A DNA stretch of 64,000 nucleotides from Pandoraea norimbergensis (lineage in GTDB: Bacteria > Pseudomonadota > Gammaproteobacteria > Burkholderiales > Burkholderiaceae): contig NZ_CP013480.3 in assembly GCF_001465545.3 (NCBI RefSeq), positions 558,001 through 622,000 on the forward strand, written 5' to 3'. Of the stretch, positions 54,037 through 62,530 are shown one piece after another. Numbering within the stretch: position 1 is the stretch's first letter; each line of letters opens with the position of its first letter. A program made the translations under genes and the position numbers. The notes beneath the pieces are model-generated. The model was not told the origin of the DNA and searched no databases. It was given only the letters and a program-made list of their open reading frames with translations.

Positions 54037-54986
54037 CGCGCCGACGCGTCATCGTCGTCGGTGCGGGCGTCAGCGGCCTCACCACTGCCGTGACGCTTTC
54101 GATGGCCGGTTGCGATGTGGCAATTCACGCGGTGGAAGCGCCGGCGCAGACGACCTCTGCATTGGCCGCTGCCATCTGGCATCCGTTTTATCAGGCCCCC
54201 GATCTCGTCTATCTCGAAAACGCCCGTCAGACCTATGCGGAGATGGCGCGCCTGTCCGACGATGACGCGTCGGGTGTCGTCATGCGGCCGCTCACGGAAT
54301 ACTTCGAGCGCGACGCGGGCACGCCATGGTGGTCAGTGTGCGTGCCGGGCGTCGTGCGACTGAGTGCGGAAGTGCCGTCACGCTATGCCTGCGCCTATCG
54401 CATGGAGGTGCCCGTCGCCGACACCGGCACCTATCTCGGTTACCTGATGGACATGTTTCTTGATCTCGGCGGGCGGTTCGTCCTCGCGCGAGTCAGCGAC
54501 CCGGCCACCTTGCTTGACGACGCCGACTACGTGGTCAATTGCTGCGGCTACGGCGGCGCGGCCTTCGGCGACCGTGAGTTGTCGCTGTCACGCGCGGTGG
54601 TGCTACGGGCCCTGCGTCACGACGCGGTGCACGGGTGCTTCGTGGACGACACCGACCCGTTGCGCCCGACGTACGTCGTCGAACGGCGTCACGACATCAT
54701 CCTCGGCGGGACCGCCGACCCCGATATGACGTCAACGGTCATCGGCGAGCGACAGGTCGGCGAGATCGTTCGACGATGCGCGAGTCTTTGCGCGGGGGTT
54801 GCCTCACTGGATCTCATCGACGTCCGTGTCGGTTTTCGGCCGATGCGGCGTGTTGCGCGCGTAGAACGCGACGGCACACATGGCGGCTTGCTTCACAACT
54901 ACGGTCATGGCGGTGGTGGTTTCACGCTGTCGTGGGGATGTGCTAATCAGGTACTCCGCCTGATGGGAGAAGCAGTGACGACTTGA
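54033..54986 (+). CDS. D-amino-acid-oxidase-like FAD-dependent oxidoreductase
   Basis: A 317-residue flavoprotein opening with the FAD Rossmann motif VIVVGAGVSGLTTAVTL. The C-terminal half has the DAAO pattern GFRPMRRVARVE and NYGHGGGGFTLSWGCA. It would oxidise an amine to an imine or oxo acid with oxygen. The GTG at 54033 overlaps the previous stop. Substrate unknown; within the cluster it probably acts on an amino-acid intermediate. Confidence 0.85.
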   Translation: MTRRRVIVVGAGVSGLTTAVTLSMAGCDVAIHAVEAPAQTTSALAAAIWHPFYQAPDLVYLENARQTYAEMARLSDDDASGVVMRPLTEYFERDAGTPWWSVCVPGVVRLSAEVPSRYACAYRMEVPVADTGTYLGYLMDMFLDLGGRFVLARVSDPATLLDDADYVVNCCGYGGAAFGDRELSLSRAVVLRALRHDAVHGCFVDDTDPLRPTYVVERRHDIILGGTADPDMTSTVIGERQVGEIVRRCASLCAGVASLDLIDVRVGFRPMRRVARVERDGTHGGLLHNYGHGGGGFTLSWGCANQVLRLMGEAVTT

Positions 54987-54998
54987 TCACGCATGCAT

Positions 54999-55075
54999 CA
55001 AGCCCCTATCAAGTACCTACCAAGCACCTACCAAGTACCTACCAAGTACCTACCAAGTACCTTCCAAGCACGCAT
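54999..55075 (+). repeat. 11-bp tandem repeat array in the operon (seven units)
   Basis: Five near-perfect units of CAAGTACCTAC (55010-55064) are flanked by a degenerate unit on each side (54999-55009 CAAGCCCCTAT; 55065-55075 CAAGCACGCAT). It fills most of the 118-bp gap between the DAAO-like and flavin-reductase-like genes. The unit length is not a multiple of three and the array is non-coding. It may vary by slippage and alter expression of the last two genes. Confidence 0.88.
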
Positions 55076-55104
55076 TGCGCAAACCGCGCGTATCGAGAGG
55101 CCTC

Positions 55105-55794
55105 ATGCAGATAGATCCCGCGACACTCGACGAAGCCCGCATCTACAATTTCATGATGAGCACGATCCTGCCGCGCCCTATTGCCTGGGTGAGTACGATC
55201 GATGGGCATGGGCGGCCGAATCTTGCGCCGTATGCGTACTTTATGGGCGTGTGTTGTGTGCCGATGACGGTGCTGTTCTGTCCGGTCGTGCCGCCGCCGC
55301 CGATGCGCAAGAAGGACACGCTGCGCAACATCGAAGCGGTGCCGGAGTTCGTCGTGAACGTAGCGAGTGCCTCGTGTATCGAGGCCGTGAATCTTTCGGC
55401 GGCACCGCTGCCGCCCGGTGAGTCGGAGTTCGAGCTGGCCGGCGTGACACCGGTGGCGTCTTCTCGCGTGCGGCCACCGCGCGTGCTGGAGGCCAGTGTG
55501 GCGTTCGAGTGCACCGTGCGCGACATCATCGAGATCAGCGCATCCCCCGGGGGCGGGTGGGTTGTCCTTGGCACGGTGCTCGCAGCGCATGTGGACGATG
55601 CTTTGCTCGATCCTGCGACGCATCAGGTGAACCTGCGTGAACTGAAGCCGATTGGCCGACTGGGCGGTGGTGAATTCGTGAATGCCGCCAGCGATACCTT
55701 CACGTTGACCCGCTACAAGACACTGGCAGATCTGGTGACGCGGCAGGAGAGCACCCGCCCGCGCGGTGAGGCCGTCAAAGGGGGCGACGCATGA
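55105..55794 (+). CDS. Flavin reductase-like FMN-binding protein
   Basis: A 229-residue split-barrel flavoprotein from ATG 55105 (site GAGAGG, MQIDPATLDEARIYNF). ILPRPIAWVSTID and NLAPYAYFMGV are the signature of the flavin reductase/DIM6-NTAB family. It could deliver reduced flavin or electrons to an oxygenase of the cluster, such as the AurF-type enzyme, or reduce an intermediate itself. It is followed by the NHL protein with a 4-bp overlap. Confidence 0.87.
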   Translation: MQIDPATLDEARIYNFMMSTILPRPIAWVSTIDGHGRPNLAPYAYFMGVCCVPMTVLFCPVVPPPPMRKKDTLRNIEAVPEFVVNVASASCIEAVNLSAAPLPPGESEFELAGVTPVASSRVRPPRVLEASVAFECTVRDIIEISASPGGGWVVLGTVLAAHVDDALLDPATHQVNLRELKPIGRLGGGEFVNAASDTFTLTRYKTLADLVTRQESTRPRGEAVKGGDA

Positions 55795-56645
55795 CCGCCG
55801 CACCCGCTTGTAGTGAAGCGCGTGTCGTGGCGTTGGGCGCGCGCCGCTATCACGTCGACGTTGCACCGTTTTCCGGGGAAGATCTGAGCCGCGCGTTTGT
55901 CTCCGATGTTGCGATTCACCCAACGCTGGGCGTTGCCCTGATCATGCGAGGCGATCCTGTTGTGAGATGGTATGGCGACGATGGCCAAGGGCGCGGCCAC
56001 TGGCAGTACGACGCCACGACACACGGTCACAGCGCTTGCTTCGATCTGCAAGGGCGACTGCATCTTGTCGATTCGGATCGCCATTGCGTGCATCGCTTCG
56101 ATACCGATGGTGCACTCGATATCACGCTGGGCATCGCAGATGAGCCCAGATGGCGCGAGCCGTTCAATCATCCGACCGGTGTCGCGGTAGCGTCGAGCGG
56201 TGAGATCTGGGTCTCGGACGGCTATGGCAATTCGCACGTTCATCAATTCTCGTCACAAGGACGCCATCTTCGCAGTTGGGGAGGCATCGGGGGCGAGCGC
56301 GGACGCTTCAGCAATCCGCATGCGATTGCCATCGACGCGGAGGATCGGGTATGGGTCGTGGATCGCGAGAATCATCGCGTGCAATGTCTTTCTGTCGACG
56401 GTGAATGGTGCGGCGAAATTGATGGACTGCATTTGCCGACCGCCATCGCGATCGGTCACGACGGCATCCTCTATGTGTCCGATCAGACACCGCGCCTTTG
56501 CGCCTACACGCCGAGCGGGCAACTCATCGGCCGCTGCCGAACTTTCGGCGCCATCGGTCACGGTCTCGCCGTCGATGCGCGTGGCGATATTTATGTCGCC
56601 AACATGATGCCGAACTGTGTCACACGATTGCGCCGCTTCGCGTGA
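55791..56645 (+). CDS. NHL-repeat beta-propeller protein
   Basis: A 284-residue protein made of about five or six NHL repeats, with repeats such as FNHPTGVAVASSGEIWVSDGYGN and two further copies of the pattern HAIAIDAEDRVWVVDRENHRV. No signal peptide is seen. Such propellers are scaffolds or, in the PAL family, lyases releasing alpha-hydroxyglycine amides. As last gene of the operon it may be a lyase-type enzyme on the product, but I cannot assign a reaction. The start overlaps the previous gene (ATGA). Confidence 0.82.
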   Translation: MTAAPACSEARVVALGARRYHVDVAPFSGEDLSRAFVSDVAIHPTLGVALIMRGDPVVRWYGDDGQGRGHWQYDATTHGHSACFDLQGRLHLVDSDRHCVHRFDTDGALDITLGIADEPRWREPFNHPTGVAVASSGEIWVSDGYGNSHVHQFSSQGRHLRSWGGIGGERGRFSNPHAIAIDAEDRVWVVDRENHRVQCLSVDGEWCGEIDGLHLPTAIAIGHDGILYVSDQTPRLCAYTPSGQLIGRCRTFGAIGHGLAVDARGDIYVANMMPNCVTRLRRFA

Positions 56646-56741
56646 TGTCAGTTCGTCGGAGATGGCGCGCACAAACCAAGCGGCAGAATCGTCGAGGCGT
56701 CTCGAGCGTCGGAATGCAGCCACGCCGTGACGTCTCCGTCC

Positions 56742-57482
56742 TCAATGTACTTCGTCGAGCAAACCATACTCGCTGGCCAGTTTTGCCGCGCGGTGCCGGC
56801 TCGACACGTCGAACTTGCGCATCACGCTGCGCAGATGAAAGACCACGCCGTGTTCGGAGATGGTCAGGATGCGGCCAATCTCCCATGATGTTTTGCCGCG
56901 TGCCACCCATTGCAGACATTCGCGCTCTCGTGGTGTCAACGCCGGTGGTAAAGCGCACGCGGCCTCGCGTTGCACGATGCGCCACGCGGCATCGTGCACA
57001 TGCATCGCCAGCGCTGCGCCGAGGTGTTGCGTCCATGCGCGCAAACGCGGGCGCGGGCGGGCATCCGAGGCGGCAAGACTCAACATGCCCGCCGCGCCGG
57101 ATGGCGCAAACACCGGATACGTCACGCCCGTGCAAAGTCCGGCCGCCGTTTGCTCACAGCGAAAACGCGAAGCTTCCGGTGTTGCGAACAAGTCAGGCGT
57201 CCACTCGACGGGTGTCATCTGTGTGCGCGCCCGTGCGAGCACGGGGTCGAGGGCGGCATAACCGCATTCGTTGTAACGGTGTTGCCACGGTTCGGGGTAG
57301 TTGGAGACGTCGGGCTCAGCCGCATCGCCGCGTGGCAATGTGAACTGCCCCTGATAGCGGAAGTAGCGTTGTCTGAGCAGACCGCACAACGATTGCAGCG
57401 TCGCGTGCAGTGCGTCGAAGTCGGAGGCCGCCTGAAGCGTTTGCAGACCGTCGGCAAACGCGTGAAGGATCGCGCAACGCAT
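56742..57482 (-). CDS. LuxR-type quorum-sensing regulator with intact AHL-contact residues
   Basis: From ATG 57482, 246 residues, typical of LuxR proteins (a GTG at 57548 is an alternative). The N-terminal autoinducer domain has Trp66, Tyr70, Asp79, Pro80 and Trp94, in exactly the spacing of TraR Trp57, Tyr61, Asp70, Pro71, Trp85. The C-terminal HTH is LTPRERECLQWVARGKTSW through SEHGVVFHLRSVMRKF. It points towards the biosynthetic operon (96 bp from the NHL gene) and no luxI gene is visible in the window, so it is a solo regulator here. A lux-box-like dyad lies before the first operon gene. Confidence 0.88.
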   Translation of the reverse strand: MRCAILHAFADGLQTLQAASDFDALHATLQSLCGLLRQRYFRYQGQFTLPRGDAAEPDVSNYPEPWQHRYNECGYAALDPVLARARTQMTPVEWTPDLFATPEASRFRCEQTAAGLCTGVTYPVFAPSGAAGMLSLAASDARPRPRLRAWTQHLGAALAMHVHDAAWRIVQREAACALPPALTPRERECLQWVARGKTSWEIGRILTISEHGVVFHLRSVMRKFDVSSRHRAAKLASEYGLLDEVH

Positions 57483-57977
57483 GGCATCGATTCGCCGGCA
57501 TCGGCGTTCATGTAGGGAATATGCATCGCTTGTAGCACGCGAGAACACGTGCGGCCCGCCATGGTCGGCGCCGTCTCACTTGAGTGTTGTCACGGCGCGA
57601 CCCGGAGACGGGCGCGACATAACGTCGCACGCGAAATCCGGTGCAACGTCTACTGTTGATGGATATCGGACGAATCCCGCATTGCATCACATCGTAACGC
57701 GCGCGATGGACCGGCCGGCGACGGTGAATGTGTCACGACCGAGACAATGGGGGCAGCCGGTGATGCGGTGAGCGATGTTTGACGAGATCGGCGACGGGCT
57801 ATTCAGGACACCGCAATGACTTGTGTCGTGTTGCAATGTGTCAAACGCGCAAAGCATAGGGAGTATCCCGTAGACGCCTCCGCGCGCGCTTCGCCAGCTA
57901 AGGGAATAACCGGATTTCCCTTTTGCATCAATGAGTTCAGGAGGATGCTATGGCGCGCCAAATACTCGGTATCAATG
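57483..57977. other. Intergenic region between the LuxR gene and the cox operon
   Basis: Roughly 500 bp with no gene I can support. It should contain the luxR promoter; the right edge holds the cox promoter described separately. Short open frames here lack ribosome sites and family features. Confidence 0.5.
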
Positions 57978-58007
57978 TTGTCGCTTCGAGAAGGCGCGTT
58001 CTATAAT
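57978..58007 (+). promoter_or_regulatory. Sigma70-type promoter for the cytochrome oxidase operon
   Basis: TTGTCG (57978-57983), an 18-bp spacer and a perfect TATAAT (58002-58007). Transcription would start near 58014, about 75 bp before the DUF2244 gene. Confidence 0.65.
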
Positions 58008-58089
58008 GCGGCAGTTTGTCGCGGCCCGGACGTAACTAGTTCCCGGCCGTCGGACATGAAAGACCCAAAATGCCCCACGGGTGACGGCG

Positions 58090-58563
58090 ATGCTCGCAGC
58101 CTCTTCTTCCGAAGCCGGATCGGTGACGAAGGAATGGAAGCACAAGCGCAACTGCGCGATATCGCCGCGCCAGTTTGTCCTGTTCTACCTGTCGTTGGCC
58201 GCCGTGTCGCTGGGTGTTGCCTTGATTGCGGCGTGGCGCGGTGGGTGGTTGGTCTTGCCGTTCACAGGCCTGGACTTGCTCGTGGTGGGCGTTGCGTTCG
58301 TCATTCATGCCCGGCATGCCACAGATTACGAGGTCATTCGGTTGTCGCCCGTGAGCCTTGTGGTCGAGCAACGTTCAGCACAGAGGTTGACGCAATACGA
58401 GTTCAATCCCCGCTGGGTGCGCATCGACATCGAGAAGCCGCCGCGTTTGCGCATCATCTTGCGCTCGGGCAGCCGCTCGGTCACTGTCGGTACCTACCTT
58501 GCGCCGCATCGCCGCGAAACGTTTGCGCGCGAGCTGCGCCGTTGTCTTGCCCAAGAGGCCTGA
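58090..58563 (+). CDS. DUF2244 membrane protein
   Basis: A 157-residue protein with two membrane helices (about 30-75), the second passing through FTGLDLLVVGVAFV, and a soluble C-terminal part (RIILRSGSRSVTVG), the DUF2244 pattern. The family commonly precedes cytochrome oxidase genes in beta-proteobacteria; an assembly role is suspected but unproven. A GTG at 58081 is an alternative start. coxB follows after 43 bp. Confidence 0.85.
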   Translation: MLAASSSEAGSVTKEWKHKRNCAISPRQFVLFYLSLAAVSLGVALIAAWRGGWLVLPFTGLDLLVVGVAFVIHARHATDYEVIRLSPVSLVVEQRSAQRLTQYEFNPRWVRIDIEKPPRLRIILRSGSRSVTVGTYLAPHRRETFARELRRCLAQEA

Positions 58564-58606
58564 GAGAGATGGAGACGATCTCGGGCGACCGCCAGGGAGG
58601 ATTTGG

Positions 58607-59845
58607 ATGGTAATTTTGGGTAAGGAAGCTATGAAAAAAACGAAACATGCCCTGGCGGCTTTCCTTGCGGGCGCCTCACTGCTCGCCGGCGCTCCGGCAC
58701 TGGCAGTAGCGGGGGTCTCCGATATGCCGGGGGGACCGGCCGTCAACGAGCTCAACTTCCAGCCGCCAGTCACCAAGCTTGCGGAAGAGCTTCACAGCCT
58801 GCACACCATGATGCTGATCATCTGTCTGGTGATCTTCATCGGCGTGTTCGGCGTGATGTTCTATTCGATCATCAAGCACCGCAAATCCAAGGGCCATCAG
58901 CCCGCGAATTTCCATGAAAGCACCACGGTCGAGGTGATCTGGACGGTTGTGCCGTTCATCATCGTGATTCTGATGGCGCTGCCCGCCACGAAGACCGTGG
59001 TGGCGATGAAGGACACCACCAACGCCGACCTGACCATCAAAGTCACCGGCTATCAGTGGAAGTGGGGCTACGACTACCTCAAGGGCGACGGCGAGGGCAT
59101 CAAGTTCCTCTCGACGCTCAGCACGCCGCGCAGCCAGATCGACGGGCAGGAACCCAAGAGCAACACGTACCTGCAAGAAGTCGATAACCCGATGGTCGTG
59201 CCGGTCAACAAGAAGGTGCGCCTGATCACGACGGCCAACGACGTGATTCACTCGTTCTACGTGCCGGCCTTCGGTATCAAGCAGGACGCGATCCCCGGCT
59301 TCGTGCGCGACACGTGGTTCAAGGCCGAGAAGGTGGGCGAGTATCGCGGCTTCTGTACCGAGTTGTGCGGCAAGGAACACGCGTACATGCCGGTCGTGGT
59401 GAAGGTGGTCTCGGAAGAGGACTACACCAAGTGGGTCGATGCGCAGAAGAAGCTGATGGCGGCGTCCGCCGACGATCCCAACAAGACCTACACCGTGGCT
59501 GAACTCATGGAGCGTGGCCAGAAGGTCTACGCCTCGAACTGCGCGGTTTGCCACCAGCCGAACGGCAAGGGCGGCGGTGCCTTCCCGGCACTCGATGGCG
59601 GGAAGATCGTGACGGGCCCGGTGGCCGATCACATCAGCATCGTGCTGCATGGCAAGAATGCGATGCCGAACTGGTCGCATCTGAACGATGTGGAGTTGGC
59701 CGCCGTGATTACGTTCGAGCGCAACTCGTGGAGCAACAAGACCGGCGACGTCGTTCAGCCGGCACAGGTGCGCGAAGCGCGTGGCAACAAGTCGGCCAAT
59801 GCCGGTGATGCCGCCAACGCTGTGCGCGCAGCGAAGAATAGTTAA
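58607..59845 (+). CDS. coxB: Cytochrome c oxidase subunit II with fused cytochrome c domain
   Basis: A 412-residue subunit II of an aa3-type oxidase. A signal peptide (KHALAAFLAGASLLAGAPAL) is followed by two membrane helices, the CuA domain (GFCTELCGKEHAYMPVV) and a C-terminal class I cytochrome c domain with the haem motif CAVCH (near residue 313), as in caa3-like enzymes. The ATG at 58607 has a GGGAGG site; ATG 58631 with AAGGAAG is also possible. It accepts electrons and passes them to CtaD. Confidence 0.94.
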   Translation: MVILGKEAMKKTKHALAAFLAGASLLAGAPALAVAGVSDMPGGPAVNELNFQPPVTKLAEELHSLHTMMLIICLVIFIGVFGVMFYSIIKHRKSKGHQPANFHESTTVEVIWTVVPFIIVILMALPATKTVVAMKDTTNADLTIKVTGYQWKWGYDYLKGDGEGIKFLSTLSTPRSQIDGQEPKSNTYLQEVDNPMVVPVNKKVRLITTANDVIHSFYVPAFGIKQDAIPGFVRDTWFKAEKVGEYRGFCTELCGKEHAYMPVVVKVVSEEDYTKWVDAQKKLMAASADDPNKTYTVAELMERGQKVYASNCAVCHQPNGKGGGAFPALDGGKIVTGPVADHISIVLHGKNAMPNWSHLNDVELAAVITFERNSWSNKTGDVVQPAQVREARGNKSANAGDAANAVRAAKNS

Positions 59846-59880
59846 GTGCCGTTCGACCAAGTCGAGGAAGGAGATTGGGT

Positions 59881-61473
59881 ATGAGTTCCATCGCTCACGA
59901 TCACGTGGCGGGTCACGACGATCACGCGCACGACCATCCGCACGGATGGCGTCGCTGGCTGTTCGCGACGAATCACAAGGACATCGGCACGATGTACATG
60001 ATCTTCTCGTTCGTCATGCTGCTCTCGGGCGGCGTGATGGCGTTGATGATCCGTGCGGAATTGTTTGAACCGGGCCTGCAATTCATTCGTCCGGAGTTTT
60101 TCAATCAGCTCACCACCATGCACGGGCTGGTGATGATTTTCGGCGCAATCATGCCGGCGTTCGTGGGTTTCGCGAACTGGATGATCCCGTTGCAGATCGG
60201 TGCGTCGGACATGGCCTTCGCGCGGATGAACAACTTCAGCTTCTGGCTGCTGCCGGTCGGCGGTCTGCTGCTGATTTCGTCGTTCCTCGTGCCGGGCGGT
60301 GCCACGGCAGCCGGCTGGACGATGTACGCGCCGCTGTCGGTGCAGATGGGTCCGGGCCAGGATCTGGCGATCTTCGGCGCGCACATTCTCGGCGCCTCGT
60401 CGATCATGGGCGCGATCAACATCATCGTGACCATTCTGAACATGCGCGCGCCGGGCATGACGCTCATGAAGATGCCGATGTTCGTGTGGACGTGGCTGAT
60501 CACCGCCTACCTGCTCATCGCCGTGATGCCGGTGCTCGCAGGCGCGATCACGATGCTGCTCACGGACCGTCACTTCGGCACGTCGTTCTTTAATGCGGCG
60601 GGCGGCGGCGATCCGGTGATGTACCAGCATATTTTCTGGTTCTTCGGTCACCCCGAGGTGTACATCATGATCTTGCCGGCGTTCGGGATCGTCTCGCAGG
60701 TGATTCCGGCGTTCTCGCGCAAGCCGCTGTTCGGCTATAGCTCGATGGTGTACGCCACGGCGTCGATCGCGATTCTCTCGTTCATGGTGTGGGCGCACCA
60801 CATGTTCGTGACCGGGATGCCGGTGACGGGCCAGCTGTTCTTCATGTACGCGACGATGCTGATCTCGGTGCCCACCGGCGTGAAGGTGTTCAACTGGGTC
60901 GCCACGATGTGGAAGGGCGCGCTCACGTTCGAGACGCCGATGCTCTTCGCCGTGGGCTTCCTGTTCGTGTTCACGATGGGCGGCTTCACCGGCCTGATCC
61001 TCTCGCTGGCCCCGCTCGACATTCAGATGCACGGCACTTACTACGTGGTGGCGCACTTCCACTACGTGCTAGTGGCCGGTTCGCTATTCGCGCTCTTCTC
61101 AGGGTTCTATTACTGGGTGCCGAAGTGGACGGGCCACATGTACAACGAGTGGCGCGGCAAGTTCCACTTCTGGGGCTCGCTCATCACGTTCAACGTGACG
61201 TTCTTTCCGATGCACTTCCTGGGGCTGGCCGGCATGCCGCGTCGCTATGCCGACTACCCGGCGCAGTTCACGGACTTCAACCAGATCGCAACGATCGGCG
61301 CGTTCGGTTTCGGCCTGATGCAGGTGTACTTCCTGTTCTGCATCGCGCTGCCGACGTGGCGTAGCGGTCCGGCGGCGGAAGCCAAGCCGTGGGATGGCGC
61401 AGAAGGTCTCGAGTGGACCGTGCCGAGCCCGGCCCCGTTCCACACGTTTGAGACGCCGCCGAAGGTGCATTGA
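59881..61473 (+). CDS. ctaD: Cytochrome c oxidase subunit I
   Basis: A 530-residue, twelve-helix haem-copper oxidase subunit. Ligand regions are present: TMHGLVMIFG (low-spin haem His), WFFGHPEVYIMILPAFG (CuB His and cross-linked Tyr), VWAHHMFVTG (CuB His pair) and GTYYVVAHFHYVLV (haem a and a3 His). It reduces oxygen to water and pumps protons. It follows coxB by 35 bp. Confidence 0.97.
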   Translation: MSSIAHDHVAGHDDHAHDHPHGWRRWLFATNHKDIGTMYMIFSFVMLLSGGVMALMIRAELFEPGLQFIRPEFFNQLTTMHGLVMIFGAIMPAFVGFANWMIPLQIGASDMAFARMNNFSFWLLPVGGLLLISSFLVPGGATAAGWTMYAPLSVQMGPGQDLAIFGAHILGASSIMGAINIIVTILNMRAPGMTLMKMPMFVWTWLITAYLLIAVMPVLAGAITMLLTDRHFGTSFFNAAGGGDPVMYQHIFWFFGHPEVYIMILPAFGIVSQVIPAFSRKPLFGYSSMVYATASIAILSFMVWAHHMFVTGMPVTGQLFFMYATMLISVPTGVKVFNWVATMWKGALTFETPMLFAVGFLFVFTMGGFTGLILSLAPLDIQMHGTYYVVAHFHYVLVAGSLFALFSGFYYWVPKWTGHMYNEWRGKFHFWGSLITFNVTFFPMHFLGLAGMPRRYADYPAQFTDFNQIATIGAFGFGLMQVYFLFCIALPTWRSGPAAEAKPWDGAEGLEWTVPSPAPFHTFETPPKVH

Positions 61474-61475
61474 AC

Positions 61476-61595
61476 ATGGCACTCGCACGTGAACAGCGCG
61501 CAAAGAACCTGCGCACCGGATTGATTCTGGCGTCGGTGGTCGCGATTTTCTTCTTCGGCGTGATGATCAAGGCCAAGCTGTTGGGCGGGATCTGA
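61476..61595 (+). CDS. Small membrane protein of the cox operon
   Basis: A 39-residue protein starting MALAREQRAKNLRTGLILAS two bases after the ctaD stop, with a single membrane helix (LILASVVAIFFFGVMI) and a C-terminal LLGGI. This matches the cytochrome oxidase small assembly protein found between ctaD and ctaG in beta-proteobacteria. Its exact role is not known. Confidence 0.82.
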   Translation: MALAREQRAKNLRTGLILASVVAIFFFGVMIKAKLLGGI

Positions 61596-61657
61596 CGCTA
61601 CGCGCACAAGCAAGGCGCCGGACGCAGGGCAACCAGCGTTCGGCGAGACGGAAAAGG

Positions 61658-62281
61658 ATGAATATGGCGGGTATGCGGCGGCTCAATGTGCGCACCTTCA
61701 GCAAGTTGTTGCTGCTGGTCGCGGTGATGTTCGGTTTCGGCTACGCCATGGTGCCGTTCTACCGCGCGTTCTGCGATCTCGTGGGCATTAACCAACTGGG
61801 TGATCGCACAAACGAGCTGACCGCGCGCAATTCGCAAGTCGACGAGAGCCGCACGATTATTGTCGAGTTCGATGCGAACGCGCAGGGGCCATTGCGATTC
61901 AAGCCGGCTAAGAGCAGTCTGACGGTGCATCCGGGGCAGATCGCGACGATTGAGTATGAAGTGGCTAACCAGCAGCCGCACGAGGTTCGGGCGCAGGCAA
62001 TTCCGAGCTACGCACCGGCACAGGCGGCGAGCTACTTCAAGAAGATCGAGTGTTTCTGCTTCACGCAGCAGACGCTCAGGGCCGGTGAGGCCAAGGAATT
62101 CCCGGTGGTGTTCGTGGTGGACACGAAACTGCCAAAAGATGTGACGACGATTACGCTGTCCTACACTTTTTTCGATCTCGGCAAAGCCGACGCCAACCAG
62201 CGTGCGGATGTGTCGAACGCCCCAGCGACGGTGCCGGGTGCGCTAACGGGCGGAAGCGGAGGCAAGGGCAGCAATGGATGA
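61658..62281 (+). CDS. ctaG: Cytochrome c oxidase assembly protein CtaG (Cox11)
   Basis: A 207-residue Cox11-type copper chaperone: one N-terminal membrane helix (KLLLLVAVMFGFGYAMVPFY) and a periplasmic immunoglobulin-like domain with the copper-binding ECFCF motif. It delivers copper to the CuB site of subunit I. The stop overlaps the DUF2970 start by 8 bp. Confidence 0.95.
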   Translation: MNMAGMRRLNVRTFSKLLLLVAVMFGFGYAMVPFYRAFCDLVGINQLGDRTNELTARNSQVDESRTIIVEFDANAQGPLRFKPAKSSLTVHPGQIATIEYEVANQQPHEVRAQAIPSYAPAQAASYFKKIECFCFTQQTLRAGEAKEFPVVFVVDTKLPKDVTTITLSYTFFDLGKADANQRADVSNAPATVPGALTGGSGGKGSNG

Positions 62282-62495
62282 CCTCAAGGAGGCGACCCGT
62301 CGCAAGCTGTCGTTTGTCCAGACCGTGAAAGCGGTGTTCTGGTCGTTCTTCGGCGTGCGTAAGGGGCGTGATCACGACCGCGACATGGCACAGCTCAACC
62401 CTGTGCATCTGATTATCGCGGGACTGATCGGGGGCATCCTGTTCGTGGTGGCGCTGGTGCTGCTGGCGAAGCTCGCCATCCGCCTCGCGACGTGA
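62274..62495 (+). CDS. DUF2970 membrane protein
   Basis: A 73-residue protein with a basic N-terminus (ATRRKLSFVQTVKAVFWSFFG) and a C-terminal membrane helix (LIIAGLIGGILFVVALVLLA). DUF2970 proteins sit between ctaG and ctaE in many beta-proteobacteria; function unknown. It overlaps ctaG. Confidence 0.9.
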   Translation: MDDLKEATRRKLSFVQTVKAVFWSFFGVRKGRDHDRDMAQLNPVHLIIAGLIGGILFVVALVLLAKLAIRLAT

Positions 62496-62530
62496 TTCAG
62501 ACAAAGAGAACCAAGCCTGGAGAGATAAGA

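Noticed and set aside
57549..58080. Possible luxI or small gene between luxR and the cox operon
   Set aside because: No frame there has autoinducer synthase motifs or a convincing ribosome site.
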